A DNA stretch of 46,146 bases, from assembly GCA_902606505.1 (NCBI GenBank), contig CACLGU010000006.1:1-46146 (forward strand), in the 5' to 3' direction. A program made the position numbers and the translations under genes. Positions 14,004 through 22,087 of this stretch are shown piece by piece (within the stretch, counting starts at the first letter, position 1; each line of letters begins with the position of its first letter). The DNA is from an uncultured Prochlorococcus sp. Its GTDB lineage: Bacteria; Cyanobacteriota; Cyanobacteriia; PCC-6307; Cyanobiaceae. Below the pieces are notes generated by a model, which searched no databases, had not been told where the DNA came from, and was given only the letters and a program-made list of their open reading frames with translations.

Positions 14004-15062
14004 CTACATATATTCCTTATATGCTCCGGGATATAAAAAATAGTAACTATTTTTATTAATAGAAAGAGAACATTTATCACCATTTTTAAGGAGATTATTA
14101 ATATCAGTTCTAACCCTTAATATGTTTCCATTAATAGATACTTTATATATAAGAAATTCTCCAAGAAATTCTTTAGATATAACAATCGCATCATCAGATT
14201 CTGATCTTTTAATTGAAATAAATTTAGGCGAAATTGACATACTTTTGATACTTGTATTTTTCAAATACTCTGAACAATTTATTTCACCTAAACAAGAAAT
14301 ATATGAATTACCATTTTTTTTGAGATTAATAATATTATTGCCCAAAATAAAACTACTAACAAATATGGTCTTGGGATTATTTAGAAGGTTAATTGGTGTA
14401 TCAACTTGATGTATTTTCCCATCATTCATAATGGCGACTTTATCGCAAATTGACATCGCTTCTTCCGGATCATGAGTAACCATCAATCCGCTTGCATTAC
14501 AACCTTTTAGAATATTAGGGAGTTCACTTCTCAATTTTAGTTTGACATGCATATCAAGACTACAAAAAGGTTCATCTAATAAAATAAAATTTGTACCTGG
14601 AGCAAGAGCTCTCGCAATTGCGAGTCTTTGTTTTTGGCCTCCAGACAGTTCATGTGGGTACCTTCCAACATAACTATTAAGACCAACAACATTTAATAAA
14701 TAATCAACTCTAGATCTGTCTTTTTTGTTTTTCAAGCCAAAAATTACATTTTCCAAAACAGTTAAGTGAGGGAAAAGTGCATAGTCTTGAAAAACCATAC
14801 CAATATTTCTTTTCTCAGGACTAAGTATTTTTTTTCTACTTGAAATTTCCTTATCATTAAGGGAAATTCTCCCTTTAGAGGGATATTCGAACCCCGCGAT
14901 TAATCTTAAAAGAGTAGTTTTTCCGCAGCCAGAGGGACCAAGCAACCCTAACAATTCGCCATTTTCAATTTTCAGGTTAATTTCGTTTAATATCCAATTT
15001 GAACATTCTTGCTTATCATATTTATGATGCAAATCATCAATTATTAACGCATCATTTTTCAC
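14004..15062 (-). CDS. futC: Ferric iron ABC transporter ATPase, FbpC/FutC-like
   Basis: The 352-aa ATPase has Walker A GPSGCGKTT (about 43-51), Q-loop VFQDYALFPHLTV, signature LSGGQKQRLAIARAL, Walker B FILLDEPFCSLD, H-loop LMVTHD and a C-terminal regulatory domain with OB-like strands (about 240-350), as in the CUT1/ferric-iron (FbpC/AfuC) and polyamine importers. In marine cyanobacteria the iron importer genes are commonly scattered, which fits the lack of adjacent permease and binding protein here. Its substrate is assigned from the family and iron context; a spermidine- or sulfate-type importer remains possible. Start ATG at 15062. Confidence 0.7.
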   Translation of the reverse strand: MKNDALIIDDLHHKYDKQECSNWILNEINLKIENGELLGLLGPSGCGKTTLLRLIAGFEYPSKGRISLNDKEISSRKKILSPEKRNIGMVFQDYALFPHLTVLENVIFGLKNKKDRSRVDYLLNVVGLNSYVGRYPHELSGGQKQRLAIARALAPGTNFILLDEPFCSLDMHVKLKLRSELPNILKGCNASGLMVTHDPEEAMSICDKVAIMNDGKIHQVDTPINLLNNPKTIFVSSFILGNNIINLKKNGNSYISCLGEINCSEYLKNTSIKSMSISPKFISIKRSESDDAIVISKEFLGEFLIYKVSINGNILRVRTDINNLLKNGDKCSLSINKNSYYFLYPGAYKEYM

Positions 15063-15158
15063 TAAGTTCTTCTTATTTAAATATATTAAACTAGCAGAAA
15101 ATATTCACCTAATATATCCCTTGTATAATTTTATACACCATTTAATTTTTAAAATTTA

Positions 15159-15812
15159 ATGAGAAAGTCTGAAAGAGCAGAAATAATACGCAAGGAACTC
15201 AAAAAGCTATATCCATCGCCTCCAATACCCCTTGATCATACAAATGCATATACACTTCTAGTCGCAGTAGTTTTAAGTGCTCAATCAACAGATAAGAAAG
15301 TTAATGAGTTAACAAAAAGCTTATTTAAGGTTGCAGATAATCCAGAGAAGATGATGCAGCTAGGTATTAATGGAATTTACGAATACATAAAATTTCTAGG
15401 TTTATCTAATCAAAAATCAAAGAACATCTATAACTTATCTAAGCTATTGATTGAGAAGCATAATGGTACAGTTCCAGATTCTTTTGAGAAGCTTGAATCT
15501 CTTCCAGGGGTAGGTCATAAAACAGCATCAGTTGTAATGTCTCAAGTGTTTAAAATACCCTCATTCCCAGTCGATACTCACATACACAGGTTGTCACAAC
15601 GATGGGGTCTATCAAATGGAGATAGCGTAGTTCAAACAGAAAAAGACCTTAAAAAAATATTTCCTGTTAATGATTGGAATACCTTACATTTACAAATAAT
15701 CTTTTACGGCAGAGAATACTGCACAGCAAGAGGCTGTGATGGAACAAAATGTTATTTGTGTCGCACTCTTTATCCCAAAAGAAAAAAGAAATTTATATGT
15801 AAAAAGCCTTAA
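15159..15812 (+). CDS. nth: Endonuclease III (DNA glycosylase/AP lyase)
   Basis: Nth removes oxidised pyrimidines and cleaves at AP sites in base-excision repair. The 217-aa protein has the helix-hairpin-helix motif LPGVGHKTA with catalytic Lys121, and the catalytic Asp139 in FPVDTHIHRLS. At the C-terminus the cysteines usually ligating a [4Fe-4S] cluster have an unusual arrangement: C188, C193, C198, C201 (C-x4-C-x4-C-x2-C) in place of C-x6-C-x2-C-x5-C, with a further C214. The cluster may still form. ATG at 15159; divergent from the iron ABC gene. Confidence 0.93.
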   Translation: MRKSERAEIIRKELKKLYPSPPIPLDHTNAYTLLVAVVLSAQSTDKKVNELTKSLFKVADNPEKMMQLGINGIYEYIKFLGLSNQKSKNIYNLSKLLIEKHNGTVPDSFEKLESLPGVGHKTASVVMSQVFKIPSFPVDTHIHRLSQRWGLSNGDSVVQTEKDLKKIFPVNDWNTLHLQIIFYGREYCTARGCDGTKCYLCRTLYPKRKKKFICKKP

Positions 15813-15847
15813 GAAATTTATATAATATTTAAATTAGTTTTTTAATC

Positions 15848-16507
15848 ATGAAAATAGCAATTACTGGTGCATCTGGGAAAACAGGTTATAGAATTGCCGA
15901 AGAAGCAGTTAAAAAAGGATATAAAGTAAAGCAAATCATTAGAAAGAATTCAAAAGTTTCAGCAGGACTAGAGAATTTAGAAACAATTAGGGTTTCATTA
16001 GACAAAAAAGGAGAACTTGATAAAGCTTTAAAAAATATTGATGCTTTGGTAATTGCGACTGGAGCAAGAGCATCATTAGATTTAACTGGTCCTGCAAAGG
16101 TTGATGCATTAGGTGTATACAGGCAATTAGAGAGTTGCAAAAGAGTTGGTATAAAAAGAGTTATTTTAGTTAGTTCCCTTTGTACTGGTAAATTATTTCA
16201 CCCATTAAACTTATTTGGTTTAATTCTTATTTGGAAGAAATTAGGTGAAAATTTTCTACGAAATGCAAATTTCGAATGGACTATTATTAGACCTGGAGGA
16301 TTAAAGGAAAATGAAGATATTAAATCAGAAAATATAAATTATTCAAAAGAGAATATACAAATTAATGGATCAATCCCAAGAAGATTAGTTGCGCAATGTT
16401 GTATAGATTCTTTAAAAAACAAAGAATCCATAAATAAATTAATAGAAGTTACAAGTTCGAATGATAATAAAAAGATATCTTTTAAAAAAGCTATGCAAAT
16501 GATTTAA
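15848..16507 (+). CDS. NAD(P)-binding atypical SDR protein
   Basis: The 219-aa protein starts with a Rossmann motif, MKIAITGASGKTGYRIAEEA, of the TGAxGxxG type used by NmrA-like and Ycf39-like atypical short-chain dehydrogenases. Other landmarks are IDALVIATGARASLDL, VILVSSLCTGK (about residue 108) and FEWTIIRPGGLKENE, the family's usual RPGxL turn. No YxxxK catalytic pair is clear, so it may bind NADP as a regulator or chaperone rather than catalyse a known reaction. It follows nth by 35 bases on the same strand. Confidence 0.8.
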   Translation: MKIAITGASGKTGYRIAEEAVKKGYKVKQIIRKNSKVSAGLENLETIRVSLDKKGELDKALKNIDALVIATGARASLDLTGPAKVDALGVYRQLESCKRVGIKRVILVSSLCTGKLFHPLNLFGLILIWKKLGENFLRNANFEWTIIRPGGLKENEDIKSENINYSKENIQINGSIPRRLVAQCCIDSLKNKESINKLIEVTSSNDNKKISFKKAMQMI

Positions 16508-16533
16508 AAGATGTAAGTATATAAATTAAAACT

Positions 16534-16722
16534 ATGAAAATAAATCCCAAAATTGATGCATTACAATTAATGCTTACTGACTTAAGAACTAGAAATGAGC
16601 CAATAAGACATAAAGCCGCATTTAAAGGTTGTCAACCAGAATTTCAAAGTCTTGTATCAAGATTAATAAAGCAGTTAGAGGACGAGTTAGTTGCTGAAAA
16701 GCTTACTAATCGTGATAGTTAA
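16534..16722 (+). CDS. Conserved-looking cyanobacterial protein, 62 aa
   Basis: ATG at 16534, stop ending 16722. The small, soluble product is predicted helical: LQLMLTDLRTRNEPIRHKAA, then EFQSLVSRLIKQLEDELVAE. Its higher-complexity sequence and normal codon use indicate a real gene. I do not recognise a named family. It lies 26 bases downstream of the SDR gene and is convergent with the PPC-glutaredoxin fusion, 10 bases away. Confidence 0.7.
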   Translation: MKINPKIDALQLMLTDLRTRNEPIRHKAAFKGCQPEFQSLVSRLIKQLEDELVAEKLTNRDS

Positions 16723-16732
16723 AAAATTTAGA

Positions 16733-17344
16733 TTACTTAAATGAAATTAAGTTATCCAATTTTGCTTGTTCTGAAAGTTCATCATATCCTCCAAAAAATT
16801 TATTATCCAAAAATATTTGAGGGAAAGTATTATGGCTACTTTGAGACATTATTTTTTGAAAGCTCTCATCATTGTCTATTAAAGTAACTTCATAAGGGAT
16901 AGATAAAGAATTAAGCAACCTAATTGCTCTTTTAGACCAAGGACAATCCTTTAAAATATATGCTTTTACACGTGATTCATTTTTTAATAAATCATTACTT
17001 GAGATATTAATAATTTTTTGGTCAAAAGAAAGTAATAAAATATCAGTACCTTTTTTTACAATACATCCCTCCTCAAGATGGCCGCCAAAGACATTACATC
17101 CTTCATCTGCAAAACTCAAATGTAAATGAACATCTCCTTTATTAAAATGTCCATTTAAAGAAACTATCTCTAGATTTCCCTCAAATTTATTTATCTCTTG
17201 ATTTCCTGGGCATTGAATACAAACTGTTCTAAGGTTACCAACCACTCCAGAAACATACCCGTATAAATTATTCGATAAAGAATATTCTTTAATTGAATTT
17301 ATCAAATCAGATTCTGGAGATAGCTTTAGGCTATGAGGCTGCAT
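16733..17344 (-). CDS. PPC (DUF296) - glutaredoxin fusion protein
   Basis: Two domains in 203 aa. Residues about 1-115 are a PPC/DUF296 domain with its signature HLHLSFAD...VFGGHLEEGC. Residues about 126-203 are a glutaredoxin: YILKDCPWSKRAIRLL with active-site C134-P-W-S137 (monothiol), and FPQIFLDNKFFGGYDEL with the cis-proline and glutathione-binding loop. PPC proteins form trimers and in bacteria are poorly understood, while glutaredoxins handle glutathione-linked thiols or Fe-S clusters. The fusion suggests a redox- or Fe-S-coupled function. The start ATG at 17344 gives the complete first domain. Confidence 0.85.
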   Translation of the reverse strand: MQPHSLKLSPESDLINSIKEYSLSNNLYGYVSGVVGNLRTVCIQCPGNQEINKFEGNLEIVSLNGHFNKGDVHLHLSFADEGCNVFGGHLEEGCIVKKGTDILLLSFDQKIINISSNDLLKNESRVKAYILKDCPWSKRAIRLLNSLSIPYEVTLIDNDESFQKIMSQSSHNTFPQIFLDNKFFGGYDELSEQAKLDNLISFK

Positions 17345-17526
17345 TAGATATAAGGTATTATTTTGTAATATAAAACATCATCAATCATAAAAAAAGTTGA
17401 GTTGATAATCTTTAGGATTCAGATTTAAATTAAGTTTTAGAATCTAGCATTAAAAACTATTTAAAATTTCACTCAAAATTTAAGCTTGTTGAGAGTGTAA
17501 TATATTTTTTACATACAAAAACTAAT

Positions 17527-18066
17527 TTGTTACTAAGAAAAAATCATAAAAATTTGGCATTGAATATTCCCAACTTATTATCGATATCTCGCCTTTTCCT
17601 TGTATTTCCATTAATACTTTTTTTAGAAATTAACAGACCTTTTTATGTCTTTATATTGATTATTATTGGAGGATTAACTGATTATTTTGACGGGTTAATT
17701 GCAAGGAAATTTGATCTTAAAACCAGATTAGGAGCTATCCTTGATCCCTTAAGCGATAAAATATTCTATTTAATTCCTTTAACCTTCCTTTGTAAAAATA
17801 ATTTTATACCCTTTTGGTCTTTGTCATTAATTTTATTTAGAGAATTAATTATCTCTAGCCTTAGGAACTCTGCAAAAGACGGTTTACCAGCATCTATGTT
17901 GGGTAAATTTAAAACATTTTTCTTTTTTATTTCAGTAATCACCTTCTTTACACCATTAAAAATAAGCTTATTGAATAATTTGGCTTTAATTTTTTATTGG
18001 TTAGGATTCATCCTGACTTTTTTGACTTTATTAGGCTATTTAAGAATTAAAAAGAATATTATCTGA
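17527..18066 (+). CDS. pgsA: CDP-diacylglycerol-glycerol-3-phosphate phosphatidyltransferase
   Basis: PgsA makes phosphatidylglycerophosphate, the precursor of phosphatidylglycerol needed by photosystems. The 179-aa membrane protein contains the CDP-alcohol phosphotransferase motif as DYFDGLIARKFDLKTRLGAI followed by LDPLSDK (D-x2-D-G-x2-A-R-x8-G-x3-D-x3-D pattern) near residues 53-77, with four to five hydrophobic helices. The start is the TTG at 17527, since the family's N-terminal NIPNLLSISRL follows shortly and no ATG is available. The 3' end overlaps the convergent epimerase-like gene by 27 bases. Confidence 0.9.
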   Translation: MLLRKNHKNLALNIPNLLSISRLFLVFPLILFLEINRPFYVFILIIIGGLTDYFDGLIARKFDLKTRLGAILDPLSDKIFYLIPLTFLCKNNFIPFWSLSLILFRELIISSLRNSAKDGLPASMLGKFKTFFFFISVITFFTPLKISLLNNLALIFYWLGFILTFLTLLGYLRIKKNII

Positions 18067-18966
18067 ATTTTCAGCAAACTCCTCACTCTTTTTATTATTA
18101 AAATCTTTTACAAAACTATCCTTTAAACCATTAAGTAAATCAAAAGTTGGGACCCAATCTAAATCACGTTTTATCTTAGAGATATCAGTCTGATAATGAT
18201 TTAATCTAATTGGAAAACCTTTTCGAGATTTAGGATTTAATTTTTGATAATCAAATGTTCTTAAAGAAATCTCATTTTGGTTTAATCCAAGCACATTCGC
18301 ACAGAAATAAATTAAACCCTTAATTGTTACTCCTTTTTCACCTGAACAGTTGTAAATATTATTTTTAGAATTTTCAAAATTAATGCACCTAATCATTACA
18401 TCAGTTAGATCCGAAACATGGCCTAGCTGAGTAATTAAAGACCCGTCGCCAGGGATTGGTATAGATCTTTTAGTAAATAACCTTTCAAAAAACCAATTTT
18501 CAATTTTATTATAATTTCCAGGTCCATAAATATAAGTAGGTCTAAAACTTGTAAAAGGAATTTTTTGGTTTTTTAACCAATTTTCTGTCTCAAACTTTCC
18601 TTTGTGCCTACTATCTGGATCAATTGGATCAACCTCAGATAAGGGTAATTCATAATTATCTTTATAAACACCTGCAGAGCTGACATATATATATCTCTGG
18701 AAAGAGTTATCTAAATTTTCTATAAGGAGTTTGGTTTGTTCTAACTCTCTTCCAGAAATATCATAAACAACATCATACTTTTTATTTCTTAGCTTGACGA
18801 TATCTTCTGAATTATTTCTATCACCCTTAATTAAATTTGTTTTTTCAGGATTACTTTTATTGCCTCTTGTGAAAATATCAATATCATAATTTTTACTTAA
18901 TAACTTTCCAACCAAAGACTTGCCAACAAATCTAGTGCCACCCATTACAAGAATTTTCATATTCAA
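18040..18966 (-). CDS. Extended SDR, CSP41-like epimerase/RNA-binding protein
   Basis: The 308-aa protein opens with MKILVMGGTRFVGKSLVGKL, the GGTRFxG variant of the Rossmann motif seen in CSP41 (chloroplast stem-loop-binding protein) homologues. YIYVSSAGVYKDN (about residue 95) and FRPTYIYGPGNYN are further landmarks of that group. In plants CSP41 proteins bind and stabilise chloroplast RNA; the cyanobacterial role is less clear. Catalytic Tyr/Lys of true epimerases are not obvious. Assignment to CSP41-like is by motif recognition. Confidence 0.8.
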   Translation of the reverse strand: MNMKILVMGGTRFVGKSLVGKLLSKNYDIDIFTRGNKSNPEKTNLIKGDRNNSEDIVKLRNKKYDVVYDISGRELEQTKLLIENLDNSFQRYIYVSSAGVYKDNYELPLSEVDPIDPDSRHKGKFETENWLKNQKIPFTSFRPTYIYGPGNYNKIENWFFERLFTKRSIPIPGDGSLITQLGHVSDLTDVMIRCINFENSKNNIYNCSGEKGVTIKGLIYFCANVLGLNQNEISLRTFDYQKLNPKSRKGFPIRLNHYQTDISKIKRDLDWVPTFDLLNGLKDSFVKDFNNKKSEEFAENSDNILFNS

Positions 18967-19052
18967 AAAATATTTAACTGAAGTAGTAATCTTAAATAGA
19001 ATTACATATTGAATAGTACTACTAATAAGTAATTAATGAAAAGGATGATTCT

Positions 19053-19820
19053 ATGAACCTAATACCAGCAATTGATTTAATGAATGGTAAGTGTGTAAGG
19101 CTTTTTAAAGGCGACTTTAATAAAAGAAAAGACTTCACCAAAGAGCCTCATGAGCAAGCTAAATTTTGGGAAAGCGAAGGGGCAAAATATATACATATAG
19201 TTGATTTGGATGCTGCAAAAACAGGATCCCCAACAAACGATAAATCAATAAAAAAGATTGCAAAAACAATTAATATACCTATTCAAATAGGTGGGGGGAT
19301 AAGGTCTCAAGAAAGGATAGAACAATTATTTTCTTATGGTATTGAAAAAGTTATCATGGGAACCTCTGCAATAGAAAATAAAGAACTAGTTGAACACTTA
19401 TCAAATAAATTTCCTGGAAGAATAATTGTTGGGATAGATGCAAAAGATGGAAAAGTTAGTACAAGGGGTTGGCTTGAACAATCTAATATTTTTGCCACAG
19501 ATCTAGTAAAGGAGTTTTCTTCATTTAAAATTGCTAGTTTTATTGTTACGGATATAAATACAGATGGGACGTTAGAAGGGACAAATGAAGAATTCATAAA
19601 AAGCATACTTGAAATTACAGATATTCCAGTAATAGCCTCAGGAGGTGTTGGTTCAATTTCTGATTTATTATCGTTAGTAAAATTTGAAAACTCTGGACTT
19701 TTTGGAGTAATTGTAGGTAAAGCACTATATGAAAATAAATTCACGATAAACGAAGCGAATAATGTATTGTCATCAGAGAGATTAAATGACTTTGATTTAA
19801 ACAGAAATTATTACGCTTAA
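19053..19820 (+). CDS. hisA: Phosphoribosylformimino-AICAR ribotide isomerase HisA
   Basis: HisA catalyses the Amadori isomerisation in histidine biosynthesis. The 255-aa (beta/alpha)8 barrel has Asp8 in LIPAIDLMNGKCVRL, the phosphate-binding IQIGGGIRS, the second catalytic Asp in IVGIDAKDGKVSTRGW and the second phosphate loop PVIASGGVGS. An AAGGA element lies about nine bases before the ATG at 19053, a fair ribosome-binding site. It diverges from the CSP41-like gene. Confidence 0.96.
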   Translation: MNLIPAIDLMNGKCVRLFKGDFNKRKDFTKEPHEQAKFWESEGAKYIHIVDLDAAKTGSPTNDKSIKKIAKTINIPIQIGGGIRSQERIEQLFSYGIEKVIMGTSAIENKELVEHLSNKFPGRIIVGIDAKDGKVSTRGWLEQSNIFATDLVKEFSSFKIASFIVTDINTDGTLEGTNEEFIKSILEITDIPVIASGGVGSISDLLSLVKFENSGLFGVIVGKALYENKFTINEANNVLSSERLNDFDLNRNYYA

Positions 19821-19899
19821 AAGAGTATAAAAATTGATTTAAGGCTGGTGTTTGCAGTAATTGTTAGTTAATTTTGTATAAGAGATAAGAAATCTAGTC

Positions 19900-21516
19900 T
19901 TGGAATTAATTTCAAAAAAATCGATATTGATTATTGCTCCAAGCTTAATAGCAGAATCTTTATCGCTTAAGTTGACATCACTAGACCAGAATTTAGACGT
20001 TAATTTTAATAATGGAACAGGTGATAAAACTCCGGATTTAGTTATATGGAATGTTCTTAATTTCCAATCAGAAGATCTTATAAGGTTAGAATTATTAAAA
20101 TTAAGTGAAAGATATGATGAGTCAAAGTTTCTTATAATTCTCTCTGGCGAACTTGTTTATGAAGCAAATACCCCTCCATCGTTAAATGCTGAAGGTTTTC
20201 TTTTAAATCCCAGTGCAGAAAAAGTTCTTGAATCTATTAATACCATTTTAAATGGAGGAAGGGTATTTGATATTGAAAATAATTCCCGAGTTCAATTAAA
20301 CAAAAATAAGCCTCTCTCTTTTAGTCAAAAAATTCTAACTTCAGGTCTTAAACAAATAGATTCTGAAATTAATTACATATTCAAATATGTAAACTCTGAT
20401 TCAACACCAGAATTTTATAAATTTATTTTAAAAGGAAGATTAAGAGAACTTATTACTGCAAAATCTTTTCTAATTTTCTTATGGGGTAATTCGCTAGAAC
20501 TTTATACAGAGGCAGTTTACACTGAAAATAAAATTAATATTGAAAATAAAAATACTGTATTCATTAAAGATAAAAACACTATAGAAATATGGAATTTAAT
20601 TTTAGATAGACTAAAAGAAAGGTATAGCTCAACTAAATTACAGGTTGAATTTAATAATTCATCAATAATTCTCTCTGGAATAAAGAAAGAATTCATTTCA
20701 CGGCTAATTTGCAAAATGTTAGATGAGTTAGATAATTTAGTAAAAAATATTAAGGAAAACTATAAGGAGAAAGATTTTAAAGATGATTTAAATTCTCTTA
20801 TAAAAGAACTTAAAGTTAATACAATTTCAAATATCACTGACAGCTATTTTCGATTAAAAAAAGGAGGCGAATCAATTTCAATAAATGATTTTATTTATAG
20901 TGAAGTAAGTTGCGAAGAGATAGATAGAGAATCACATGAATCAATAATGTTTATTGAGCCAATTATTAAAAATGAAGCTCTTGACTATGATGGGAAATTA
21001 CTCCCTCTATATGAAACAGAATCGTTTTTGATACTTGAAAATATAATTTCAAATTGGACAATAAGGAACTGTAATTTATTAGCTTCTGAAATCTTTAATA
21101 TTTGTTCTTCTTGGCCTGAATTAAGAACTGTACTTATAAATCCCGAATTACAATCAACAAGAAATTTTGAAAGATTTAGAAATAATATTAATAACTACAA
21201 TCGCTGGCATGACAATATTTATATGCCTATCTACCTGTATGAGAGTAAACGAGAATATATTGATATTATCGATAAAAAATTTACCCGATACTTTAAAAAT
21301 GAAAATAGGGAGAAAGAATTAGAGAATCTAGAATGGCTACAAAAACAAGTTACATTGTTAGTTGAGATAAGAGATGCCGTGGCACCGCAGTTAGAAGTTG
21401 CTGTAAAATATATTGGTAATCTTTTCGTAACTTTTCTTACAAAGGTCGTTGGCAAAGCTATCGGTTTGGTTGGGAAAGGAATCCTTCAAGGATTAGGAAG
21501 GTCAAGTTCAAAGTAA
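19900..21516 (+). CDS. DUF3685 / Ycf55-like protein
   Basis: This 538-aa protein resembles DUF3685, a family of cyanobacteria and red algal plastids (Ycf55). The first 120 residues (KSILIIAPSLIAESLSLKL ... LLNPSAEKVLESINTIL) look like a degenerate response-regulator receiver fold without the phospho-acceptor pattern. The remainder is mostly helical, with a conserved-looking end WLQKQVTLLVEIRDAVAPQL and a hydrophobic, Gly-rich C-terminus. The start is the TTG at 19900; no in-frame ATG lies near it. Function is unknown. It leads a + strand run to proB. Confidence 0.75.
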   Translation: MELISKKSILIIAPSLIAESLSLKLTSLDQNLDVNFNNGTGDKTPDLVIWNVLNFQSEDLIRLELLKLSERYDESKFLIILSGELVYEANTPPSLNAEGFLLNPSAEKVLESINTILNGGRVFDIENNSRVQLNKNKPLSFSQKILTSGLKQIDSEINYIFKYVNSDSTPEFYKFILKGRLRELITAKSFLIFLWGNSLELYTEAVYTENKINIENKNTVFIKDKNTIEIWNLILDRLKERYSSTKLQVEFNNSSIILSGIKKEFISRLICKMLDELDNLVKNIKENYKEKDFKDDLNSLIKELKVNTISNITDSYFRLKKGGESISINDFIYSEVSCEEIDRESHESIMFIEPIIKNEALDYDGKLLPLYETESFLILENIISNWTIRNCNLLASEIFNICSSWPELRTVLINPELQSTRNFERFRNNINNYNRWHDNIYMPIYLYESKREYIDIIDKKFTRYFKNENREKELENLEWLQKQVTLLVEIRDAVAPQLEVAVKYIGNLFVTFLTKVVGKAIGLVGKGILQGLGRSSSK

Positions 21517-21530
21517 GTTTTTAAACTTCA

Positions 21531-22079
21531 ATGAAAATAATTCAATGGATCCTAATAGCATTAATTTTCTTAAGTCCATATAAAGCAAATGCCTCTAGAG
21601 ATTCTGATAGTTATGATGGTAACATCTTTCCTATATACGCAGGTAATGGGGCTATAGTTCCTCCCATGACAACTCTTCAGGAATCATTAAAAAATAAAAG
21701 AGTTGTAGTTTTATTTTTTTATCTTGACGATAGCTCAGATAGTAAAGCTATGGCTCCGATAATATCTGGTTTAGATCTGATATGGAGAAATAACATAGAT
21801 ATCATTGCTCTAACTACTGATGAATTACAGGATAAAGAAAAGTCTGATCTTAGAAATAAACCTAATTTTTATTGGAACGGATTAATTCCACAAACGATTA
21901 TTTTAAATAGTGATGGTGAAGTTAAATATGATAAAAATGGAATGCTTAGTATCGATGAATTAAACAAAGTTATAGGAGAACTAAAAGGAATTGATATAGA
22001 AGATACGACTTTTTCTGTAGAAAGTTTTAATGAATACAACAGTATCATTTCTGAAAAAAAAGATACGAACAAAAATTAA
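21531..22079 (+). CDS. Lumenal thioredoxin-fold protein without CxxC
   Basis: The 182-aa protein begins with a signal peptide (MKIIQWILIALIFLSPYKANA, cleavage near residue 21) and continues as a thioredoxin-like fold: NKRVVVLFFYLDDSSDSKAM, DIIALTTDEL and IPQTIILNSDGEVKYD with the family's cis-proline. The active-site CxxC is replaced by a DSSDS segment, so it cannot be a redox thioredoxin. It resembles the cyanobacterial thylakoid family annotated as photosystem I accumulation factor; I give that name with moderate certainty. ATG at 21531. Confidence 0.7.
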   Translation: MKIIQWILIALIFLSPYKANASRDSDSYDGNIFPIYAGNGAIVPPMTTLQESLKNKRVVVLFFYLDDSSDSKAMAPIISGLDLIWRNNIDIIALTTDELQDKEKSDLRNKPNFYWNGLIPQTIILNSDGEVKYDKNGMLSIDELNKVIGELKGIDIEDTTFSVESFNEYNSIISEKKDTNKN

Positions 22080-22087
22080 TTAAAAAA

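Noticed and set aside
18980..19025. Inverted repeat AGTAGTA / TACTACT before hisA
   Set aside because: Arms of seven AT-rich bases separated by about 28 bases are expected by chance; no link to a known regulator.
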